A stretch of DNA of 64,000 nucleotides from positions 91,285,058 through 91,349,057 of the forward strand of contig OX638372.1 of NCBI GenBank assembly GCA_951812925.1, written 5' to 3'. Below the pieces are notes generated by a model, which ran no database searches, was not told the origin of the DNA, and saw only the letters and a list, made by a program, of their open reading frames with translations. The DNA comes from Calliopum simillimum. Taxonomy: Eukaryota > Arthropoda > Insecta > Diptera > Lauxaniidae. A program made the translations under genes and the position numbers. Of this stretch, positions 57,477-64,000 are shown one piece after another. Numbering within the stretch: position 1 is the stretch's first letter; the number at the start of each line of letters is the position of its first letter.

Positions 57477-57712
57477 TTTCATCTCGTCCTAGTGACCTAC
57501 CTTTCGCTTTGGCATTAACCCACGAGGTAGAGTCTAATCACCAGCGATACGTATTCGCAGCAGGTTTCGCAGGACGGAACGAAATCAAAAAGGTTAACGA
57601 AGACCACGGTAGGTCACAAAATCATAAAAATCCGTATTACACGGGTGAGCAACAAAGTTATAAGAAAACACCCTGTAACCATCATCTAAAATATATCAGA
57701 ATACCCTATTAA
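57477..57712 (+). pseudogene. Errantivirus gag fragment
   Basis: An open stretch reading SDLPFALALTHEVESNHQRY and then FAAGFAG resembles the end of the structured part of gypsy/17.6-type gag. It is followed by a basic Asn/Gln tail (NHKNPYYTGEQQSYKK). There is no start and no pol after it. It directly precedes the presumed LTR region of element F. Confidence 0.5.
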
Positions 57713-58263
57713 TTTCACATTACCAATTTTATGCATAAAGCCATAAATCAAAGCTTAAAATTACATATTTACATTATTTCGACTTTATGCATAAAACCAT
57801 GAATCAAACTTTAATCGCATAAGCAATTAACGCTTGAATATACAAATTTACTCAAACTGGTAAATTCGTATACACAAGCCCTAGTTAAAAACCAATTCTT
57901 AAGTACTCCAATTTTATGAGTTCGCTTGCGTTCTGGTTGCACAAAGAATTCTGAGAAACCCTTCTGTGCAACAATGTAAATGAAATCGAACTTATAAACA
58001 AAGTCGCTTGGTAATGAGTTTATTACACTTACGCGTGCACTCTCTTTTGAATGCACTTTCATTGCTTAACTTTCTCTAGAATTTTACGAATGCATTACAT
58101 ACAGAAATTCTCTGAGTAAGCATTTTCCTTTTGAGGCAGCGATGAAAATCGGGGTATAAATGTTACTGTTCATTTTTAGTCTAAGTCAGATTGAAGTTAA
58201 TAAACGAGACCAAGAGATCTCTTAAAAAAGTTAAAGTTTTGCTTTTGTTTTTTATCAAGTGAA
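57713..58263 (+). other. Region holding the 5' LTR of element F
   Basis: The LTR must end at about 58263 because the primer site TGGCGCAGTCGGTAGGA starts there. GGGGTATAAATG at about 58152 is the TATA box, TCTAAGTCAG a likely start region and TTAATAAACG (about 58198) the poly-A signal. The LTR start is not determined; AGTTAAAAACC at about 57872 is one candidate. Two copies of TTTATGCATAAA near 57730 and 57782 lie in this region. The 3' LTR is outside the window. Confidence 0.6.
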
Positions 58264-58280
58264 AAGTGGCGCAGTCGGTA
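58263..58280 (+). promoter_or_regulatory. Primer binding site of element F
   Basis: TGGCGCAGTCGGTAGGAT, the 17.6/297-type site, longer match than in elements B and C. Confidence 0.75.
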
Positions 58281-58502
58281 GGATACCGCAAATTCCTACC
58301 CAACATAAATTTTAAATAAAGGGAAGTGAATTTCAATTCTTGGTGCGGTATCGAGGAAAATATTGTACAAAAGATTGTACAGGACTAATTAGATAAAGGA
58401 ATTTTTTTTTCTGCGCAGAGGATTGTGCCGAAAAAAAATTTAAAAACTTTAACGAAGGACCTACAAAAGATTGTAGGGTCGAGAACTTCAATCTCAAAGG
58501 AA

Positions 58503-58730
58503 ATGCAAGAAGAATCAGCAGTTAAAGATCAAACCACCAGCAGTGATTATTGTCATAAAGTAAAAGACAAGGAAGAAGTAAATAAATCAGCGAAAAGTGC
58601 CAAATCAAGCAAAAAATCAACGGAGGAATTTTTCGAAATAAAGCCAGAGAGGAATATAGGATACCACGTCATCGGGGAAACACCGGTTCTATCAGACAAC
58701 GAAGACACCGAAGACTTCACGGAGACATAA
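58503..58730 (+). CDS. Small leader ORF of element F, charged protein
   Basis: 76 codons from ATG 58503; the open frame extends upstream to a GTG at 58425. Rich in Lys, Glu and Ser (KSAKSAKSSKKSTEEFF) and then acidic (SDNEDTEDFTET). No domain. It lies between primer site and gag, where these elements usually have only a leader; it may be chance, an upstream ORF, or an alternative first exon of a spliced product. Confidence 0.3.
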   Translation: MQEESAVKDQTTSSDYCHKVKDKEEVNKSAKSAKSSKKSTEEFFEIKPERNIGYHVIGETPVLSDNEDTEDFTET

Positions 58731-58907
58731 AAGGAATACTTGAAGAAGCTGTAGGTAAAGGTTGAGTAAGTTAATATTGATTATTTTCTTTTTTGAAAAA
58801 AAAAACACATAATTTTCTTTTTCGTGCGGTCGGAAATTTATCGCGGTAGTGAAACAATTTAACAGTGAAGTTTTGAATTTTTTTTTTTTTAAATAAAAAA
58901 ATACATC

Positions 58908-59876
58908 ATGGCTCAACTGACAATAGATCCGATTAAGTATTTGAATAATTTGACGGCTTACGATGGTAACCCGGAGGACTTGCAGACCTTCCTAAACCTA
59001 ATAGATCATATACACCCAATTTTGGTAACGTACGACGCTCTCGGACAGTTACTTTGTTCAGACATAATTAAAAGCAAGCTAGTGAGGAAGGCTAGGGAAG
59101 TTATAGAGATAAACAGTAACGCTACCTCTTGGGCTGACATTAGGACTGTTTTATTAAATAATTTCGGTGAAAGACGGTCTTGTGAGGAATTGTTCGACGA
59201 GTTACGAGCAGTAACATTCAAGACTACAACACTGGAGTTTCATAAGGAAGTTCAACATAAATTAAGAAAGCTCAATAATAAAACGGTGGCAGTATTAGGA
59301 ATAGGCGAAGCAGCAAACCAGTGCGTGATTAACAATAAGCGAACTGCCTTAAACATGTTTAAATCCAAAATACCGGAGCCAATGCGGACAATTTTAATTT
59401 GCCGTAATCCAGAATCACTAGAAGTAGCAATGGACATACTTTTCCAAGCAGGATATGCTGATTTAAAGGTAGAGAGTTCGAACAGGTACAAAACATACAA
59501 AAATTTTGAAGACAATGGTAATAGGCATCGGGTCAATGATAACCAAAGGGTTCAAAATTATCAAAACCAACCACAGAGAACAAATAATTACCAACAAAAT
59601 CACAATCGAAATCAACCACAGAGAGTAAATAATTACCAACAAAATTACAATCGAAATCAACCACAGAGACCAAATAATTACCAACAAAATCACAATAATT
59701 ATTACCAAAACCAACAACAAAGAATAAATAACTATCGACCGAATTACGTGAATCGAAATCCCAATCAACAGTATGAGGTTCAGAATCCATCGGGCGTAGA
59801 GCCAATGGACGTTAACAACCATGAAGCTAACGTAAATTTTCGAACACTAGCCTCAACCCGGGCATACCATATATAG
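58908..59876 (+). CDS. gag: Gag of element F, 322 aa
   Basis: Capsid-type protein. ATG at 58908 after an A-rich stretch. Residues 1-190 carry the errantivirus capsid pattern (LTAYDGNPEDLQTFLNLIDH, SWADIRTVLLNNFGE, ALNMFKSKIPEPMR). The tail has four near-repeats of an N-N-Y-Q-Q-N-(H/Y)-N-R-N-Q-P-Q-R unit (residues ~220-285), then VEPMDVNNHE. No zinc knuckle. The Asn/Gln-rich repeat tail is longer than in element B. It overlaps pol in the -1 frame. Confidence 0.85.
   Translation: MAQLTIDPIKYLNNLTAYDGNPEDLQTFLNLIDHIHPILVTYDALGQLLCSDIIKSKLVRKAREVIEINSNATSWADIRTVLLNNFGERRSCEELFDELRAVTFKTTTLEFHKEVQHKLRKLNNKTVAVLGIGEAANQCVINNKRTALNMFKSKIPEPMRTILICRNPESLEVAMDILFQAGYADLKVESSNRYKTYKNFEDNGNRHRVNDNQRVQNYQNQPQRTNNYQQNHNRNQPQRVNNYQQNYNRNQPQRPNNYQQNHNNYYQNQQQRINNYRPNYVNRNPNQQYEVQNPSGVEPMDVNNHEANVNFRTLASTRAYHI
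59834..59840 (+). promoter_or_regulatory. -1 ribosomal frameshift site, gag-pol of element F
   Basis: A-AAT-TTT in the gag frame, 33 bases before the gag stop; the -1 frame is open from 59831. Same heptamer and same relative place as in element B. Confidence 0.65.
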
Positions 59877-59890
59877 TTATTCAGACTAGA

Positions 59891-62002
59891 TTGCAACCGT
59901 TAAAATTCATCATAGATAGTGGAGCAACGCATTCCATAATAAATCCAAATTTATGCGATCCGAAATGGCGAGTACCTCTTAGACCAATGACACTCTTAAC
60001 ATTAAATCATAGGGTCGACGTTTCAGATAAAGTAAAAATACCTTTATTTAAGGAACTGGGAGGAGAAGAAGAAGTCGAATTCTTAGTGTGTAAATTTCAT
60101 GACTACTATGATGGTCTTATTGGTAGCGACATTCTTAAACGTTTTAATGCTATAATAAACTATGAAGAAAATAATCTGATTATAAATAAAAAGAAGATTC
60201 CATTAAAATATAGAAATATTGTATGCCAAACTCTAAGATTACCAATTAAACAAGAGAAAGGACTAGCGTACTTGAACGAGCAAAAAGCCAACGGAGGGGA
60301 AATTTTGATTAAGGAAGGCATCTATGATGTAGAAGATTACAAAGTAGAGGCAGTAGTAGAAATGAATAATTTCAGCGGTAATACGAATAATATAAACATC
60401 TCCTTTCAAGAAATTAACAGTGACAATTTTGATGTAATAGAAAGTGAGAAGAAAACTCCAATTTTTGAAATGATTAGATTAAACCATCTAAATGAAGAAG
60501 AGAGAAAGGGTCTCGATAAACTCATAAAAAATTATTCGGATATATTTTATCAAGAAAATAGTGATTTGACTTTTACAAACGCAACAAAACATAAGATTCG
60601 AACTTCTAACGATATCCCCATTCATGTTAAATCATATAGGTACCCTTACGTACACAAGGAGGAGGTAGAAAAACAGATTCGCGAAATGCTAAAAAGTAAA
60701 ATTATAAGGCCTAGTAATTCTCCTTACTCAGCACTCATTTGGATTGTACCAAAAAAAATTGATGCCAGTAAAGAGCAGAAATGGAGGTTAGTAATAGATT
60801 ATCGCAAGTTAAATGAGGTAACAATCGACGATAGATACCCTATACCAAATATCGATGAAATCTTGGACAAACTGGGTAGAAGCCAGTACTTCACGACATT
60901 AGATCTTGCAAAGGGTTTCCACCAAATAGAAATTGAGGAATCTGACATACATAAAACCGCTTTCAGTGTAGAGGGTGGTCATTATGAATTTTTAAGGATG
61001 CCGTTTGGTCTGAAGACAGCACCAGCGACATTTCAGAGGTTAATGAATGATGTATTACGAGATTACGTAAATAAGATATGTCTTGTCTATTTAGATGACA
61101 TTATCATATTTTCAACCTCACTACAAGAGCATCTAGATTCTTTACGTAAAATATTCAGTCGATTAAGAGAAGTAAATCTAAAAGTACAGCTGGATAAATC
61201 AGAGTTTCTTAAGAAAGAAACGGAATTCCTTGGTCATATTGTAACTGCAACAGGAATTAAACCAAACCCAAAAAAGATTGATTGTGTTATAAACTTTCCA
61301 ATCCCTAAAACCCAGAAGCAGATTAAGCAATTCTTAGGCTTGACTGGATACTATAGGAAATTCATGAAAGATTATTCAATGATAGCCAAACCAATGACCA
61401 ATTTCTTAAAAAAGAACGCTAAAATCGATATAAATCAAGAGAGCTACAAGAAAAGTTTCCATACACTTAAAACCTTACTTACAAATGATCCAGTTTTACA
61501 TTATCCAAATTTTGAGAAAGAATTCACAGTAACTACGGATGCTAGCAATTACGCACTAGGTGCTATTTTGTCACAAGAAAACCATCCAATCTGTTATGCC
61601 AGTCGCACTCTGAACGAGCACGAGATTAATTACAGTACCATAGAAAAAGAACTATTAGCCATCGTCTGGGCTACTAAATATTTTAGACCGTACATTTTTG
61701 GTCGGAAGTTTACAATAGAAACTGACCACAAGCCTTTGACTTGGTTATTTTCCCTTAAGGAACCAAATTCCAAATTAGTTAGGTGGAAGTTGAAATTATC
61801 TGAATTTAATTATATTATTAAATACAAGAAAGGATTAAAGAATAGTAATGCAGACGCGTTATCAAGAATCGAAAATATTGAGGTAAACAACACAGAAATA
61901 TTCCTTGAAGAAGAAATGAATACAATTAGGTCCAGCGAATCAGCCATTAATATATTCAGGAATCAAATAATAATAAAAAAAAACAAACTCAGGTTCCCTT
62001 AG
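59891..62002 (+). CDS. pol: Pol of element F: protease, reverse transcriptase, RNase H
   Basis: Expressed as gag-pol through the -1 site (the codon at 59891 is ATT, not a start). Protease: FIIDSGATHSIINP at the front and DGLIGSDIL near 75. A ~130-residue linker, then RT with IWIVPKK, TTLDLAKGFHQIEIE near 335, MPFGLKTAPATFQ and YLDD near 399. RNase H: TTDASNYALGAILSQ near 548, ETDHKPLTWL near 615, NSNADALSRI near 655. The frame stops at 62002 shortly after a nine-A run (61975-61983). The next frame is open from there into integrase, so one indel in the run separates what should be one polyprotein. This may be a real mutation or a homopolymer sequencing error. Confidence 0.9.
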   Translation: MQPLKFIIDSGATHSIINPNLCDPKWRVPLRPMTLLTLNHRVDVSDKVKIPLFKELGGEEEVEFLVCKFHDYYDGLIGSDILKRFNAIINYEENNLIINKKKIPLKYRNIVCQTLRLPIKQEKGLAYLNEQKANGGEILIKEGIYDVEDYKVEAVVEMNNFSGNTNNINISFQEINSDNFDVIESEKKTPIFEMIRLNHLNEEERKGLDKLIKNYSDIFYQENSDLTFTNATKHKIRTSNDIPIHVKSYRYPYVHKEEVEKQIREMLKSKIIRPSNSPYSALIWIVPKKIDASKEQKWRLVIDYRKLNEVTIDDRYPIPNIDEILDKLGRSQYFTTLDLAKGFHQIEIEESDIHKTAFSVEGGHYEFLRMPFGLKTAPATFQRLMNDVLRDYVNKICLVYLDDIIIFSTSLQEHLDSLRKIFSRLREVNLKVQLDKSEFLKKETEFLGHIVTATGIKPNPKKIDCVINFPIPKTQKQIKQFLGLTGYYRKFMKDYSMIAKPMTNFLKKNAKIDINQESYKKSFHTLKTLLTNDPVLHYPNFEKEFTVTTDASNYALGAILSQENHPICYASRTLNEHEINYSTIEKELLAIVWATKYFRPYIFGRKFTIETDHKPLTWLFSLKEPNSKLVRWKLKLSEFNYIIKYKKGLKNSNADALSRIENIEVNNTEIFLEEEMNTIRSSESAINIFRNQIIIKKNKLRFP

Positions 62003-62057
62003 CATACGAAACACTCGAATTTATAATAACAAGCGGAAAACCATATTAGTTAAGCAG

Positions 62058-63209
62058 ATGGATGAACAAACGGCAAAAACCATACTAGAAACACATTTCG
62101 AACCAAATCAATTAAATGCTGTTCTGATAGAACAGGAATTATTTCAACAATTTGAAAGAACCTTTAATAATTTCTTTTCAACCAATACAAAATTTAAAGT
62201 AATAAGATGCAATAAAATATTAGAAGACGTAACTGACGAGGAAAAATTAGTGGAACTAATCGAAGCCGAGCATAAAAACAATAATCACAGAGGAATAGAT
62301 GTAGTATTCAAGGAATTAAAAGTTAAAATCTATAACCCACAGCTAATATTAAGGATCACACAGTTCGTTAATAATTGTGAAATATGTGCACTAGAAAAAT
62401 ATGATAGACACCCCCCAAAATTGCCGTACAAGTTAACGGAAACACCCTCGAAACCCAATGAGATTTTACATATTGACGTCTTTTATACTCTACAAAAACA
62501 ATTATTTATGACAATGATAGATAAATTTTCAAAATTTGCAGTAGCATACAAAATAAGTGGACGAACATGGACAGAGTTTAAGAGCAAATTATTACAATAT
62601 ATAAGTGCCTATGGAAAAATGGAAAAGATCGTAGTTGACAACGAACTTGGATTCAAAGCTATTCCAATTAAAGAATTCTTACGGCAAGAGAATATAGAAA
62701 TCCATTACACTTCAAATAGTAATCATACATCAAATAGTGACGTCGAGAGACTACATAATACTATTAATGAACATATCAGGTTGCTGAGGCATGACGAACA
62801 GAATACATCGGAAACAGTAGAAGAAAAAATGTTTAGGATAATGACCTTTTATAATAATACCATACATAGCACTACGAACAGAAAACCAATAGATTTCATT
62901 AATGGAAAAATTAGCGAAGATCAATATGCAGAAATTCAAAACCTGATTCAGGAGAAAAAAAGGAAGGCACTAGAAAGAATTAATAGTAAACAGAACGACA
63001 ATCAAATCCTAAGACCAGGACCAATATTCATTAAAGAAATACGCGGTGGGAAAAATTTCGCTAAGTATAGAAAAATAGAAGCAGATCTAATTGATGACGA
63101 TCACGTAATTGATAGAAAAACAGGACTCAAATATTACAAAGTTCATGTTCAAAGGGATAAAAAACACCAAAATAGGGAACGACCCACTATTAGAAGTAAG
63201 AAAAAGTAA
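62058..63209 (+). CDS. pol: Integrase part of pol of element F
   Basis: Inserts the DNA copy into the genome. The frame is open from 61983 without a stop; the ATG at 62058 is internal to the polyprotein rather than a true start. Zinc domain H72-x4-H77-x29-C107-x2-C110. Catalytic triad D140 (HIDVF), D194 (VVDNELGF) and E230 (SDVERLH), giving D-x53-D-x35-E, fully canonical. The C-terminal part is basic (QRDKKHQNRERPTIRSKKK). Intact except for the upstream frameshift. Element B has no counterpart, so this family could supply integrase in trans. Confidence 0.9.
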   Translation: MDEQTAKTILETHFEPNQLNAVLIEQELFQQFERTFNNFFSTNTKFKVIRCNKILEDVTDEEKLVELIEAEHKNNNHRGIDVVFKELKVKIYNPQLILRITQFVNNCEICALEKYDRHPPKLPYKLTETPSKPNEILHIDVFYTLQKQLFMTMIDKFSKFAVAYKISGRTWTEFKSKLLQYISAYGKMEKIVVDNELGFKAIPIKEFLRQENIEIHYTSNSNHTSNSDVERLHNTINEHIRLLRHDEQNTSETVEEKMFRIMTFYNNTIHSTTNRKPIDFINGKISEDQYAEIQNLIQEKKRKALERINSKQNDNQILRPGPIFIKEIRGGKNFAKYRKIEADLIDDDHVIDRKTGLKYYKVHVQRDKKHQNRERPTIRSKKK

Positions 63210-63234
63210 ATAGTAGACTAAGCAGAACAACACT

Positions 63235-63252
63235 TTCCTTTTCTCTTTCCAG
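63235..63252 (+). promoter_or_regulatory. Splice acceptor for env mRNA of element F
   Basis: TTTCCTTTTCTCTTTCCAG, a long pyrimidine tract ending in AG, 6 bases before the env ATG. Errantivirus env is known to be made from a spliced subgenomic RNA. Confidence 0.65.
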
Positions 63253-63258
63253 AGCAAA

Positions 63259-64000
63259 ATGATTGTGCATTACGTTATATTAATTCTGATTACTCTGGCC
63301 GAAACGCAGTTTCTAGAAATACAGGACCTATCTAATAATCATGGTTATATTCCAATTAAACTTGAGGACGTAAAAATTATTTCAAATTATAACAAAGTGT
63401 TACATATTGTTAACCTAACCGAATACGAATATACATTGAATCTTATCCAAAATAATATAAACAACCTGAAGACATCAGCAACTGAAATCAGTAGCCTTAT
63501 AGAAACAACTGAGAAAAACTTTATATTGTTGTCCACTAAAGTAGAAAACCTGACTCCTCACTTCAAAGTAAAACGCGGACTTATAAACGCATTGGGTACC
63601 GGCATAAAAATTATATCTGGTACAATGGATGACGAAGATAGAAACAAAATTAACGAAATTCTGGGTAATATAACAGAAAATGGTAAAATTTCTACAGGAA
63701 AGGTTAATGAATTGACATACATAAGTGAAAAATTAAGCTCTCAAGTTCAATCTATAATGACTCACATAAATAACCAACAAGGAACGATCGAAAATTACAT
63801 CAATAAATTACAGGGAACTTACAAGAATAAAATCTTAAATTTAGAAGAAGAAATTGTCTTTTTACAACACATATATCAGATAAATAACGACATAACACTA
63901 TTTCAGAATCACATAGAAGCATTAGGAAATATTATATTCTCTACGAAACTTAATATTATACCTACAGACATTCTAATGAAAACTGAACTTGAATTAATAA
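63259..64000 (+). CDS. env: Env of element F, N-terminal 247 residues, open at window end
   Basis: Membrane glycoprotein of insect errantiviruses, which may let particles pass between cells. ATG at 63259. Residues 1-17 are a signal peptide (VHYVILILITLAETQ). A ~85-residue small subunit follows, then a furin-like site KVKR at 103-106 and a Gly-rich fusion-peptide-like segment (GLINALGTGIKIISG). DDED and long heptad-like helices come next. Several sequons. No stop within the window, so the transmembrane part and 3' LTR lie beyond it. Placed 50 bases after the integrase stop, right behind the splice acceptor. Confidence 0.85.
   Translation, partial: MIVHYVILILITLAETQFLEIQDLSNNHGYIPIKLEDVKIISNYNKVLHIVNLTEYEYTLNLIQNNINNLKTSATEISSLIETTEKNFILLSTKVENLTPHFKVKRGLINALGTGIKIISGTMDDEDRNKINEILGNITENGKISTGKVNELTYISEKLSSQVQSIMTHINNQQGTIENYINKLQGTYKNKILNLEEEIVFLQHIYQINNDITLFQNHIEALGNIIFSTKLNIIPTDILMKTELELI

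Larger units (their letters stand above)
58264..64000 (+). mobile_element. Element F: nearly intact errantivirus, 3' end beyond the window
   Basis: Order: primer site, 650-bp leader with a small ORF, gag (58908), pol in the -1 frame with one frameshift before integrase, splice acceptor, env (63259 to window end). Protein motifs are intact apart from the frameshift. RT and gag are clearly related to element B but well diverged, so they are different families of the same group (17.6/297/ZAM-like). Confidence 0.85.

Noticed and set aside
59006..59822. Minus-strand ORFs opposite gag of element F
   Set aside because: Shadows of the gag frame and its Asn/Gln repeat; hydrophobic repeats arise from the complement of CAA/AAT-rich codons.

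Overview
The window is AT-rich repeat DNA from an insect, most likely a higher fly (Brachycera). The evidence is the endogenous-retrovirus-type (errantivirus, Ty3/gypsy) elements with gag, pol and env, a non-LTR retrotransposon with an RNase H domain, and a fly-wide repeat at about 24.3-24.9 kb. I see no host protein-coding gene that I can name, and no tRNA, rRNA or CRISPR array. Nearly all coding capacity is transposon-derived, and many elements are nested in or joined to each other.

Layout. 1-7.2 kb: a large foldback structure whose arms carry ~175-190 bp satellite-like units, followed by an ordered tandem array of the same units with a higher-order period of about 1.33 kb. 7.5-14.3 kb: dispersed repeats and two non-autonomous DNA transposons with clear terminal inverted repeats (TIRs). 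14.4-19.3 kb: a minus-strand I/LOA-type LINE with intact ORF1 and broken ORF2. 19.9-29.2 kb: a run of TIR elements, foldbacks, small MITEs and a perfect 30-bp hairpin, including two TA-flanked elements that each contain a second inverted-repeat element. 30.4-34.05 kb: LTR-like sequence and a decayed gypsy-group gag/protease.

34.05-50.6 kb: a 10,148-bp unit starting with an AGTTAACA-type LTR, followed by a near-identical second copy of its first 6.4 kb. The unit holds a gag fragment, a GC-richer unrecognised coding remnant, another element's 463-bp LTR and gag start, and a chimeric 414/420-bp tandem array. Copy 1 also has a unique 3.75-kb segment with two overlapping secreted-protein ORFs (one RNase T2-like), an exact 45-bp repeat pair, the end of a pol gene, and a decayed env.

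50.78-55.71 kb (element B): a young LTR retrotransposon with identical-looking 286-bp LTRs and a 4-bp target duplication. Its gag and protease-RT-RNase H are intact. Integrase and the start of env are absent, and an unrelated GC-richer 240-aa ORF lies in their place. 55.7-57.7 kb: more chimeric repeats and a gag fragment. 58.26-64 kb (element F): the 5' part of a nearly intact errantivirus with gag, pol (one frameshift) and env, cut by the window end.

How the parts fit: in elements B and F, gag and pol are linked by the same -1 slippery heptamer, and element F has a strong splice acceptor just before env, as expected for the family. Element F, or a relative, is the kind of element that could supply integrase in trans to element B.
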